Below, piece by piece: positions 33,978 through 40,871 of a DNA stretch of 48,252 nucleotides. The first letter of the stretch is position 1, and each line of letters opens with the position of its first letter. The position numbers and the translations under genes were made by a program. This DNA comes from Candidatus Lachnoclostridium pullistercoris (GTDB taxonomy: Bacteria; Bacillota; Clostridia; Lachnospirales; Lachnospiraceae), in assembly GCA_019119775.1 (NCBI GenBank), contig DWWL01000041.1:1-48252 (forward strand). The letters are read 5' to 3'. The notes beneath the pieces are model-generated. The model worked only from the letters and a program-made list of their open reading frames with translations. It was not told where the DNA came from and did not search any database.

Positions 33978-34869
33978 GGCTGTCACCGCCTTTCTTTGCT
34001 GATTTTTTGATCTTCTCGTGATAAAAATAATTCACAACAGCCGGCGGAGCATCAAAGGGTCGCTGAATACTGTCATCGTTGGTCACGTAATCAAGGCCGT
34101 TTTCCGCGGCATACGTCCTCAGCTTTCCATCCAGCGACTCCCAATACAGGCGGCTGCCATGAGAATAGATTTCTTCATACAGCCCAGTCAGCTCCGGATA
34201 CCTGCGGCGTATGCAGCTGAGAATCACCGCCTTGTAATTTCCCCGCAGGTTCAGGTTTTCCAGCCACACCAGCTGGCACTGCCCGCGCACCCGGTCAATG
34301 ATAGCGGGAACATCCGTCAGCGCCGGAAAAATAGGCGAGATAAAGCAGGTGGTGCGGATTCCCGCTTCGTGCAGGGTTTTCATCGCCGCCAGCCGCCGCT
34401 CGATGGATACCGCGCTGTCCATATCTGCCCGGAAGTCTTCGTCCAGGGTGTTGATGGAGAAACCCACGCGCAGGCCGGGGAAGGTTCGCAGCAGATCGAT
34501 GTCCCGCAGAACCAGATCCGATTTTGTCTGGATGGTGATTTTAACACCGCTGCCCTGTAACTGCTCAAGCAGGGCGCGGGTACGGCGGTATTGTTCTTCC
34601 TGAGGATTGTACGGGTCGGTCACTGTGCCGAAGAACAGCTCTTTGCCGGCGTATTTCTCCGGCTTTCGGATCTCCGGCCAGTATTTCACATCCAGAAATT
34701 CGCCCCAGGGTTCCGGGTGGTTGGTAAACCGCTTCATAAAACTGGCATAGCAGTATTTACAGCCGTGGGTACAGCCCACATAAGGGTTGACTGCATAGTC
34801 GCAGACGGGAATGTCTGTTTTTGTGATGATGCTTTTTGCTTCGATTTCCCGAATAATTACAGATGCCAT
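33955..34869 (-). CDS. SPL-family radical SAM protein (spore photoproduct lyase-like)
   Basis: This 304-residue protein has the radical SAM cluster motif C-x3-C-x2-C in NPYVGCTHGCKYCYASFMKRF, and the SPL-like GTVTDPYNPQEEQYRRTRALLEQL, ITIQTKSDLVLRDIDLL and SINTLDEDFR. These mark the Rv2578c/SplB-related group, distinct from true spore photoproduct lyase. The substrate is unknown; DNA repair is possible given its overlap with fpg. GAGGTGG precedes ATG 34869. Confidence 0.85.
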   Translation of the reverse strand: MASVIIREIEAKSIITKTDIPVCDYAVNPYVGCTHGCKYCYASFMKRFTNHPEPWGEFLDVKYWPEIRKPEKYAGKELFFGTVTDPYNPQEEQYRRTRALLEQLQGSGVKITIQTKSDLVLRDIDLLRTFPGLRVGFSINTLDEDFRADMDSAVSIERRLAAMKTLHEAGIRTTCFISPIFPALTDVPAIIDRVRGQCQLVWLENLNLRGNYKAVILSCIRRRYPELTGLYEEIYSHGSRLYWESLDGKLRTYAAENGLDYVTNDDSIQRPFDAPPAVVNYFYHEKIKKSAKKGGDSHARIAGS

Positions 34870-34883
34870 ATTACCACCTCATC

Positions 34884-35483
34884 TTACCATTTATTCCAGC
34901 GAACCTTATTTTCTATTGTAGCTTTAACCTGAGTCGGCAGCAGGGGATCTTTGATTGCATACCCCAGCACAACCAGAGCGGGCAGGCCCCAGCCGTCCGG
35001 TACATTCAGGAATTCTTTGATCTGCTGCGGCTCCTTTTTTACGGGAATATGGACAACAGATCCCACTCCTTCAGCTGTGGCGGCCAGCAGCATATTCTCA
35101 ATCAGCGCCCAAACGGCGCCGTAGTCCATCAGGCCATAGCCGTTTTTGTCCTCACTCAGAGGATATTTCTGCTTAAAATACGGCAAAATCACACAGGCGG
35201 ACTCCTCAATCATGCTGCGCTGCCGGGGGTAGGCAATTTTGAACATTTCCTGCTGGGGAGTTTTCGGCTCCTGAATCCGGCAGGGGTATGGTTTGATCAG
35301 TTCTGCCAGCTCTAAAATCAGCGGTTTCTCCGTCAGTGTCACCAGCTCCCACCGGCGCTGATGATTGGAAGAAGGGGCTTTCAGCCCGGCATCTAAGATA
35401 CGCGCCAAAACATCCCTGGGAATTTCTTTATCCTCAAACTGCCGGATGCTTCTCCTTGCATTGACTACATCATAAAATTCCAT
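34884..35483 (-). CDS. Nitroreductase family protein
   Basis: This 199-residue flavoprotein has the nitroreductase fold: VVNARRSIRQFEDKEIP with the FMN-phosphate-binding Arg-Arg-Ser, LDAGLKAPSSNHQRRWELV, and the C-terminal GWGLPALVVLGYAIKD. It reduces nitro groups or quinones with NAD(P)H in characterised relatives. AGAGAGG precedes ATG. It starts two bases after the marR stop and ends 14 bases before the radical SAM gene. Confidence 0.88.
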   Translation of the reverse strand: MEFYDVVNARRSIRQFEDKEIPRDVLARILDAGLKAPSSNHQRRWELVTLTEKPLILELAELIKPYPCRIQEPKTPQQEMFKIAYPRQRSMIEESACVILPYFKQKYPLSEDKNGYGLMDYGAVWALIENMLLAATAEGVGSVVHIPVKKEPQQIKEFLNVPDGWGLPALVVLGYAIKDPLLPTQVKATIENKVRWNKW

Positions 35484-35485
35484 TC

Positions 35486-35938
35486 TTAATCCTCTCTTTC
35501 CTGACCTACCAGCATGGTCAGATTTTTGGTGAATGTCCGGGACAGGTCGATGAGCTGCTGCTGCTGTTCCGGCGTAAACATGGACATGGCCGTGTCCTCA
35601 GCCCAGGTGATGTGCCGCACGACCTTTTCGCAGTAAGCCCTTCCGGCATCGGTCATCCGGACGATCTTGTTCCGCCTGTTTTCCGGCACCTCGGTGACAG
35701 TTACATAATTCTCTGCCAGAAGGTTTTTAATAATCAGATTGACCGTTTGTTTTGATTGAAATGTCCGCTGGCAGATATCCTTCTGCGTCATGCCGTCTTT
35801 TGCGTAGAAAAGAACATTGACCACCAGCAGCGTTTTCATCATCATTCCGTGGCGTTTGGCGTACTCATCGTAGAGAGCAAACTGCTCGTCCCGGAATTTG
35901 CAGTACAGGTATGCGTTTTTTCTGTCTTCTTTCGTCAT
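35486..35938 (-). CDS. MarR family transcriptional regulator
   Basis: This 150-residue protein has the MarR winged helix (GMTQKDICQRTFQSKQTVNLIIKNLLAENYVTVTEVPENRRNKIVRMTDAG). ATG 35938 follows GAGAGG; an upstream TTG reading lacks support. First gene of the operon with nitroreductase, radical SAM protein and Fpg, and probably autoregulated by the palindrome at its own transcription start. MarR proteins often respond to oxidants or phenolics. Confidence 0.9.
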   Translation of the reverse strand: MTKEDRKNAYLYCKFRDEQFALYDEYAKRHGMMMKTLLVVNVLFYAKDGMTQKDICQRTFQSKQTVNLIIKNLLAENYVTVTEVPENRRNKIVRMTDAGRAYCEKVVRHITWAEDTAMSMFTPEQQQQLIDLSRTFTKNLTMLVGQERED

Positions 35939-35979
35939 GGCTTGCCTCTCATCCCCCTTCAATTAGTCTATTTATTTAC

Positions 35980-35995
35980 AGTCAATTATTTGACT
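35980..35995. promoter_or_regulatory. 16-bp inverted repeat, probable MarR operator
   Basis: AGTCAA-TTAT-TTGACT lies directly downstream of the marR -10, over the predicted transcription start (near 35991). This is a classic repressor position. Confidence 0.65.
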
Positions 35996-35997
35996 TT

Positions 35998-36026
35998 ATT
36001 ATAATAAAAGAACTATCTTCCGTCAA
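35998..36026 (-). promoter_or_regulatory. marR operon promoter
   Basis: Minus-strand TTGACG (36021-36026) and TATAAT (35998-36003) with a 17-base spacer, nearly ideal. Confidence 0.75.
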
Positions 36027-36256
36027 GGCTTCACCGTTCAAAAACAGCGCGGCCTTGCGTCAAAACATAACGGATCTGCATCCCGCCATGGCATTTGCAG
36101 CCTCATTCCCTCTCTTTTTTCAGGAATTTCTCCGGGCAGCGGCTGTCTGGCCAAATGCGGCGGCATAGTGACTTTAAACCGGATTAAGGCCGTCACTGTT
36201 CCGGATTGCCGATGATGTCCTCTAAATTGAAAAATCAGAAAATATTCTGTGGTATC
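36027..36256. other. Intergenic region between marR and the toxin-antitoxin module
   Basis: About 230 bases with no convincing gene. A minus-strand frame across it has no family look, no ribosome site and runs through the small RNA promoter and hairpin. Confidence 0.5.
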
Positions 36257-36285
36257 TTGAAAAGGGAATCTGCATATGCTATAAT
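36257..36285 (+). promoter_or_regulatory. Strong promoter of the putative antitoxin small RNA
   Basis: TTGAAA (36257-36262), 17-base spacer, extended TGC TATAAT (hexamer 36280-36285). The start is expected near 36292. No ribosome site or reading frame follows, so the transcript is probably non-coding. Confidence 0.75.
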
Positions 36286-36291
36286 GCCGGT

Positions 36292-36366
36292 AGGCAAAGA
36301 AAGATGACAGTATCCATGTGATACACACGAAAGCCCAGGAGGCGCAAACTCCTGGGCTTTCTTCCT
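36292..36366 (+). ncRNA. Putative antitoxin small RNA (about 75 bases)
   Basis: The transcript would run from near 36292 to the hairpin at 36329-36361. Its 5' part carries AAGAAAGATGACA (36297-36309), identical to 36468-36480 inside the toxin gene, followed by a less exact match through CCATG and TACAC. Because the toxin mRNA is made from the other strand, this part is antisense to the toxin's start codon and first eight codons. Its 3' hairpin is also complementary to the 3' end of the toxin mRNA. These two contact regions mirror RNA II of the pAD1 par system. Confidence 0.65.
36329..36361. terminator. Shared convergent terminator of toxin mRNA and antitoxin RNA
   Basis: A perfect 13-bp stem, GAAAGCCCAGGAG (36329-36341) and its complement (36349-36361), loop of 7. 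The plus strand continues TTCCT after CTTTC; the minus strand continues GTGTGT, so the plus direction is the better terminator, with the minus use inferred. Confidence 0.7.
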
Positions 36367-36403
36367 GCTTTGAGTAGTCAGGCATCTACAGGCTGGTTAC
36401 CGA

Positions 36404-36490
36404 CTATTTATCGCCGTCCAGCCGTTTGCAGATGAGGTGGCAAACCACACCCGCCGCAACGGCGATTAAGAAAGATGACAATATGTCCAT
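36404..36490 (-). CDS. Putative type I toxin, 28-residue hydrophobic peptide
   Basis: ATG 36490 lies 7 bases after AAGGGGG. The product starts MDILSSFLIAVAAGVV, goes on with CHLIC, and ends in a charged tail KRLDGDK: one membrane helix plus a polar end with Leu-Asp, the layout of Fst-type toxins, though without clear identity to Fst itself. It has its own consensus promoter and a leader of about 40 bases, and is overlapped by the antisense small RNA. No family name is assigned by me. It sits directly downstream of tRNA-Val. Confidence 0.7.
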   Translation of the reverse strand: MDILSSFLIAVAAGVVCHLICKRLDGDK

Positions 36491-36536
36491 GCGTACACCC
36501 CCTTCCTGTTGCCAGTATCGGGGCGGTAACATTGGC

Positions 36537-36565
36537 ATTATAGCACAGCCTCGGCTATTCCGCAA
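36537..36565 (-). promoter_or_regulatory. Promoter of the putative toxin mRNA
   Basis: Minus-strand TTGCGG (36560-36565), 17-base spacer, extended TGC TATAAT (hexamer 36537-36542). Start near 36530; the mRNA would reach the shared hairpin after about 200 bases. Confidence 0.7.
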
Positions 36566-36580
36566 TTACCCCAAAACGCG

Positions 36581-36626
36581 AAAAACCCTTGTAAATACGG
36601 CATTCTTCCCGCAAATACAAGGGTTT
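36581..36626 (-). terminator. Intrinsic terminator of tRNA-Val
   Basis: An 11-bp stem AAACCCTTGTA (36583-36593) with its complement (36616-36626), followed on the minus strand by TTTTT. It begins 8 bases past the tRNA. Confidence 0.8.
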
Positions 36627-36634
36627 CTGAAAAG

Positions 36635-36707
36635 TGGAGACAACAGGACTCGAACCTGCGACCCTCTACACGTCAAGCAGATGCTCTCCCAGCTGAGCTA
36701 TGTCTCC
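36635..36707 (-). tRNA. tRNA-Val (anticodon GAC)
   Basis: The 73-base gene folds into a full cloverleaf: acceptor GGAGACA/TGTCTCC, D-arm GCTC-AGCTGGGA-GAGC, anticodon loop TTGACGT (GAC, valine), T-arm GCAGG-TTCGAAC-CCTGT (one G-U), discriminator A. CCA is not encoded. It has its own promoter and terminator. Confidence 0.93.
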
Positions 36708-36715
36708 ATAGAGAC

Positions 36716-36744
36716 ATTATACGCACAGTCGTGATAAATTGCAA
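36716..36744 (-). promoter_or_regulatory. Promoter of tRNA-Val
   Basis: Minus-strand TTGCAA (36739-36744), 17-base spacer, TATAAT (36716-36721). The -35 lies inside the palindrome AAATTGC-AAGT-GCAATTT (36737-36754). Confidence 0.7.
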
Positions 36745-36758
36745 GTGCAATTTCTGCA

Positions 36759-36794
36759 GATTTTTCTCTTTTTCTTTAGATTTTTCTCTTTTTC
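36759..36794. repeat. Tandem 16-base repeat, period 20
   Basis: GATTTTTCTCTTTTTC occurs at 36759-36774 and 36779-36794, followed by pyrimidine-rich phrases built on CCGGCTCTC. It lies between the tRNA promoter and the 3' end of the amidase gene; no function seen. Confidence 0.5.
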
Positions 36795-36873
36795 AAAATT
36801 CTCCGCCGGCCCTCTCACTCTGCCGCCGAATCTCTCCCTTCGCTTCCGGCTCTCCCATTCTCTGCCGGCTCTC

Positions 36874-37656
36874 TCACTCCACCGCCGCTTCCAGCACCAT
36901 CATAGTATTCCAGCCGTCCCGGCGCAGCCTCATCTCCATGTTCACCGCATTGTCCAGGCTCAGGAAGGCTCCCACCCTCACCTTGTAGTAGCCGTCCTGA
37001 TAAATATAAAAAGCAGGGTAGCCCTGTTCGATCAGCTCCATGGCCGTCTCCTCCGCCATCTGGCGGCTCACGTAGGCTCCCACCTGAATCTGATAATATT
37101 CCGGCCGAAGTTCATCCTCCCTGCGCATGCCTTCCAGCACCCCGATAGCTACGGCGGCGGCGATCTCGTCAAACCGCTCGTCAAAGATCTTATTGTCAGC
37201 GGGATTGTCAATAAATCCGGCCTCCACCAGCACTGCCGGCATTTCCGACCGGCGCAGAAGGATCAGCCCCGGCCGCTCGATCACTCCCAGATCCGCAAAT
37301 CCAACACCAGCCAGCTGGCGGTTGATCTCTTCTCCCAGAATCTCCGCCGTCCCACCCTTTTCATAGACCAGGCTCATGATCCCGGACGCTGTCCCAGGAA
37401 TCGGCATGGCGTTCCGGTGGATGGAGATCAGGTAGTCCGCCCCGGACCGGTTGGCGATCTGCGCCTTCTCCAGGGGAGAATCGAACACGTCGGTAACTCT
37501 GGTGTACATCACTTCCACTCCGTTGTCCTCCAGGATCCGCCCCACCGCCAGGGCCAGCCGAAGGGCATCGTCCTTTTCCTGCCTTCCCTCAAATACTGCT
37601 CCGGGATCACTTCCACCGTGACCCGCATCTATAATCACTCTCTTTGTTTCTGACAA
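36874..37656 (-). CDS. N-acetylmuramoyl-L-alanine amidase with C-terminal SPOR-type domain
   Basis: This 260-residue zinc amidase (Amidase_3) has VIIDAGHGGSDPGAV with the first zinc His, EKDDALRLALAVGRIL with the zinc Glu, ISIHRNAMPIPGTASG with the next His, and VLVEAGFIDNPADN with the catalytic Glu. Residues about 185-260 form a SPOR-like repeat (YYQIQVGAYVSRQMAEE, YYKVRVGAFLSLDNAV). The start is best read as TTG 37656, eight bases after AGGAG. It lacks a signal peptide, as in the sporulation amidase CwlC, suggesting mother-cell lysis (inference). Confidence 0.85.
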   Translation of the reverse strand: MSETKRVIIDAGHGGSDPGAVFEGRQEKDDALRLALAVGRILEDNGVEVMYTRVTDVFDSPLEKAQIANRSGADYLISIHRNAMPIPGTASGIMSLVYEKGGTAEILGEEINRQLAGVGFADLGVIERPGLILLRRSEMPAVLVEAGFIDNPADNKIFDERFDEIAAAVAIGVLEGMRREDELRPEYYQIQVGAYVSRQMAEETAMELIEQGYPAFYIYQDGYYKVRVGAFLSLDNAVNMEMRLRRDGWNTMMVLEAAVE

Positions 37657-37729
37657 AAGAAAGTCTCCTTTCACACAGCCTGCTTATTATAGGATATGTG
37701 AAAAGAGACTGAAGTTTACTTATCTTTTT

Positions 37730-38626
37730 TTAGGGCAGTTCAATTTCTCCGGAGAAGACCTCTGTTGCCGGACCGGTCATATAAATATGGCCGTCTGCGC
37801 TGTCCCAGCGGATGGTCAGACTGCCGCCCAGCAGATCCACATGCACGTCTGCGTCCTTCTCTGCAAAACCGGCTAAAATGGCAGCCGCCGCCACGGCGCA
37901 GGCTCCTGTACCGCAGGCCAGGGTTTCCCCCGACCCCCGCTCCCACACCCGCATCAGCAGATCATTTTTTCCCCGAACCTCCACAAACTCCGTGTTGGTC
38001 CGGTCCGGAAAACGGCTGTGATTCTCAAACATCGGACCGAATGCCGCCAGATCCAGGCAGTCCAGCCCGGAGGCAGTCCGGGCTCCGCTGAGGCGCACTG
38101 CCGCCTTCTCCTCCTTCCTCCACCCGGCCAGAGTTTCATTCACCTCAGAGTCCAGAAATACCACTGCGTGGGGATTTCCCATGGAGATTCCCCAAAACGG
38201 CACCGTTTTCCCTCCCGCCGTCAGAAGTTCCGGCAGCTTAGACGTCACCTCCGGCACTCCCATATCCACAGTCAGAGAGCTGACTTTCCCGTTTTCCACC
38301 TGCAGCTTCAGATATTTGATGCCGGAAAGCGTCTCCACCGAGATCTGTCTTCTGTCTGCCGGAACCAGTCCGTGGTCATAGACGTATTTTCCTACGCAGC
38401 GCACGCCGTTTCCGCACATTTTTCCACGGGATCCGTCCAGATTGTACATATCCATCCGACAGTCCGCCTGGTCAGAAGGCTGAATCAGGATCAGCCCGTC
38501 TGAGCCTATGCCGAAATGGCGGTCGCTGACGTATCTGGCTGCCGCTTCCGGGTCCGGCACCTGTTCCTGAAAGCAGTCCACATATACATAATCGTTGCCA
38601 ATGCCGTGCATCTTGGTAAATTTCAT
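37730..38626 (-). CDS. dapF: Diaminopimelate epimerase
   Basis: This 298-residue enzyme converts LL- to meso-diaminopimelate for lysine and peptidoglycan. The two catalytic cysteines are in MCGNGVRCVGKYVYD and ETLACGTGACAVAAAA. Other marks are KMHGIGNDYVYVD at the N-terminus and SMGNPHAVVF. GAGGAGG precedes ATG. It begins 12 bases after the ANTAR gene, so it is expressed with glnA, linking nitrogen assimilation and wall precursor synthesis. Confidence 0.96.
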   Translation of the reverse strand: MKFTKMHGIGNDYVYVDCFQEQVPDPEAAARYVSDRHFGIGSDGLILIQPSDQADCRMDMYNLDGSRGKMCGNGVRCVGKYVYDHGLVPADRRQISVETLSGIKYLKLQVENGKVSSLTVDMGVPEVTSKLPELLTAGGKTVPFWGISMGNPHAVVFLDSEVNETLAGWRKEEKAAVRLSGARTASGLDCLDLAAFGPMFENHSRFPDRTNTEFVEVRGKNDLLMRVWERGSGETLACGTGACAVAAAAILAGFAEKDADVHVDLLGGSLTIRWDSADGHIYMTGPATEVFSGEIELP

Positions 38627-38638
38627 GCTGTTCCTCCT

Positions 38639-39184
38639 CTATGCGATCAGACTGATAATCATTTCCGCAGTCTCCACCAGACTGCTGCCGTTTGTCATAC
38701 TGCACTTCTGAATGTAGCGGTGGGCCTCATCCTCGGTCATGTGATTTCTCTCCATCAGCATCTCCTTGGCGCGGCCGATCAGCTCCATATCTTCCCTGCT
38801 CCTGGTCCGGGGGATGCGGCGCCGTTTCCGGTGCCTCCGCTCCTGGGCCATGATCATCATCTCCAGAGTGCTCACCAGGTCGTGCACCTTCATGGGCATG
38901 GGCAGAAATACAGCGTTGTCCGGCGCATCCTCCTCAAAAGCCCCGGCTTTTGCCATCACCAGCATGGAAAATTCCTCCGGCAGCAGCCTGCACACCTCGC
39001 CGTAGACCATATCCGGAAATTTTCCGCCGCTCACCACCACTCCCCGGTCCAGTTCCTCCGCCGCGGTGAGAATCTGGGCGCCGGAAGTGCAGACGGCTAC
39101 CACATGAAATCCGCTTTTTACCAGAATATTCCTGATGTTTCTCCCGTTTTCCGGCTTGGAAAAAGCAACTATCACATTGGGCAC
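38639..39184 (-). CDS. ANTAR-domain regulator with pseudo-receiver
   Basis: This 181-residue protein has a receiver-like N-terminal domain in which the phosphorylated Asp position reads VVVSGGKFPDM, without the usual Asp. It ends in an ANTAR three-helix domain (LIGRAKEMLMERNHMTEDEAHRYIQKCSM, SLVETAEMIISLI). ANTAR proteins bind paired hairpins in leader RNA and prevent termination. GTG 39184 is the start, with GGAGG 7 bases upstream. It follows glnA by 35 bases and probably regulates nitrogen genes (family knowledge plus context). Confidence 0.88.
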   Translation of the reverse strand: MPNVIVAFSKPENGRNIRNILVKSGFHVVAVCTSGAQILTAAEELDRGVVVSGGKFPDMVYGEVCRLLPEEFSMLVMAKAGAFEEDAPDNAVFLPMPMKVHDLVSTLEMMIMAQERRHRKRRRIPRTRSREDMELIGRAKEMLMERNHMTEDEAHRYIQKCSMTNGSSLVETAEMIISLIA

Positions 39185-39219
39185 GCCCTCACCTCCGCCT
39201 CTCTGCCGTCTCGATTTCC

Positions 39220-40557
39220 TTAATATTTGTACAGATATTCATCCACTTCCCAGTCGGTCACATGGGCGCGGAATTCCTTCCACTCCCTGTTCTTGGCCTC
39301 CAGATATTTCCTGAAAATGTGGTCGCCCAACACTTCCCTCATCAGGGAACTGTTCTCAAAGGAAACCATGGCCTCCTTGATCGTCTCCGGCAGCGCCTCA
39401 ATTCCGGCCGCAGCCTTCTCCTCCTCCGTCATGGCGTAAATATTCCTGTTTACGCTGGGCGGCGGCGTCATCTCCTTCTCGATCCCGTCCAGACCGGCGG
39501 CCAGGCAGGCAGCCAGCGCCAGGTAGGGATTGGCCGCGGAATCAGGGCAGCGCAGCTCAATCCTCGTGTTGGATCCTCTGGCCGTAGGGATCCGGATCAG
39601 AGCGCTGCGGTTGGCCCGGATGGACCAGGCAATATAGTTGGGGGCGTCATATCCGGGAATCAGCCTCTTGTAGGAATTCACCAGGGGATTGGTGAGAAGC
39701 ACCATCTCCTTCATGTGGCAGAGGATCCCGGCCATAAACTGGTAGGCCAGGCGGCTTAAGCCGGCCTCATCGGCCTCGTCCTCAAACAGGTTCCGGCCGT
39801 TTTCATCCATCAGGGACATGTTGATGTGCATGCCGGAGCCGTTGACTCCCTCCTGCGGCTTCGGCATAAAGGTGGCGTGCAGGCCGTGGCGCTTGGCAAT
39901 GTTCTTCACCGTCATCTTAAAGGTGGTCACATCGTCCGCGGTCCGCAGCCCCTCCTGATATCTCAGATCGATCTCGTGCTGGGCAGGCGCCAGCTCGTGG
40001 TGGGAAGCCTCCACCTCAAAACCCATTTCTTCCAGACAGAGCACGATGTCGCGGCGCACATTCTCCGCGTAGTCCAGAGGACCAACGTCAAAATATCCTG
40101 CTTTCTCATGGGTGGTCGTGGTGGGATTTCCCTCCTCATCCGTGTGATAGAGGAAAAATTCACACTCCGGCCCCGCCATAAACGTGTAGCCTTTGTCTTT
40201 CGCCTTTTTTAACACCCGCTTCAGCACATTTCTGGGATCTCCCTCAAAGGGCCGCCCGTCCGGATAGTGGACATCGCAGATAAAACGGGCCACTTTTCCC
40301 TGCTGAGGCCGCCAGGGAAAGATCTCAAACGTATCCCAGTCCGGATACAGATACATATCTGACTCCTCAATGCGCACAAATCCTTCAATGGCAGAGCCGT
40401 CAAACATGCACCGGTTCTCCAGGACCCGCTCCAGCTGACTGGCCGTCACCGCCACATTTTTCATCATTCCGAAAATATCCGTGAACTGGAGGCGGATAAA
40501 CTCCACATCTTCCTCTTCCATCATGCGAAAAATGTCTTCCTTCGTGTATTTGCTCAT
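39220..40557 (-). CDS. glnA: Glutamine synthetase type I
   Basis: This 445-residue enzyme makes glutamine from glutamate, ammonia and ATP. Signatures are FDGSAIEGFVRIEESDM, FMAGPECEFFLY, HHELAPAQHEIDLRY, VNGSGMHINMSL, NRSALIRIP and RCPDSAANPYLALA. The length and lack of the adenylylation segment place it in the GSI-alpha group, normally regulated by feedback and by binding to repressors. ATG 40557 with AAAGG eight bases upstream is preferred over the ATG two codons earlier. First gene of the glnA-ANTAR-dapF operon. Confidence 0.96.
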   Translation of the reverse strand: MSKYTKEDIFRMMEEEDVEFIRLQFTDIFGMMKNVAVTASQLERVLENRCMFDGSAIEGFVRIEESDMYLYPDWDTFEIFPWRPQQGKVARFICDVHYPDGRPFEGDPRNVLKRVLKKAKDKGYTFMAGPECEFFLYHTDEEGNPTTTTHEKAGYFDVGPLDYAENVRRDIVLCLEEMGFEVEASHHELAPAQHEIDLRYQEGLRTADDVTTFKMTVKNIAKRHGLHATFMPKPQEGVNGSGMHINMSLMDENGRNLFEDEADEAGLSRLAYQFMAGILCHMKEMVLLTNPLVNSYKRLIPGYDAPNYIAWSIRANRSALIRIPTARGSNTRIELRCPDSAANPYLALAACLAAGLDGIEKEMTPPPSVNRNIYAMTEEEKAAAGIEALPETIKEAMVSFENSSLMREVLGDHIFRKYLEAKNREWKEFRAHVTDWEVDEYLYKY

Positions 40558-40580
40558 GATCATTTCCTTTCTTTATTTCT

Positions 40581-40642
40581 GCAGGCAGCAAGCCCGGCGG
40601 ACGCCCTTTCCGCTGGCAGCAAACCCAGCGGACGCATTTTCC
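40581..40642 (-). repeat. Tandem 31-base repeat forming hairpins in the glnA leader
   Basis: Two adjacent 31-base units (40581-40611 and 40612-40642) agree at 26 positions. On the RNA, the upstream unit folds as CCGCTGG/CCAGCGG with an 8-base loop GTTTGCTG; the second gives a weaker version. A further small hairpin (GTCCC/GGGAC) precedes them. They lie between the glnA promoter and its start. Confidence 0.6.
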
Positions 40643-40681
40643 GCAGTCCCGTTTCCGCAGGGACCGCTCACATTATGACCC

Positions 40682-40710
40682 ATTTTATCATAACCGGCAT
40701 TAAATGTAAA
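40682..40710 (-). promoter_or_regulatory. glnA promoter
   Basis: Minus-strand TTTACA (40705-40710), 17-base spacer, TGA TAAAAT (hexamer 40682-40687). The leader is about 118 bases. Confidence 0.6.
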
Positions 40711-40871
40711 TCTGGTAAACCAATCCCGCTGCCGCAAAAATCTCCTGCACGCAGAAAGCTCCGGAAGCCTGCAGCCCGATATGGCCGCGTATTCCGAAGC
40801 TCTCTTACTATTTATATCTCTTACTATTTATATTATGAAGCTCTTCTTTTTATTCTCCGGCCGATCTCTAT

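Noticed and set aside
36038-36385. 115-codon minus-strand frame between marR and the toxin
   Set aside because: It crosses the small RNA promoter and terminator hairpin, has no ribosome site, and its composition is not protein-like.
36758-36900. CRISPR or functional repeat array near the tRNA
   Set aside because: Only two copies of a 16-base pyrimidine-rich repeat and loose CCGGCTCTC phrases; no spacer-repeat regularity and no cas genes.
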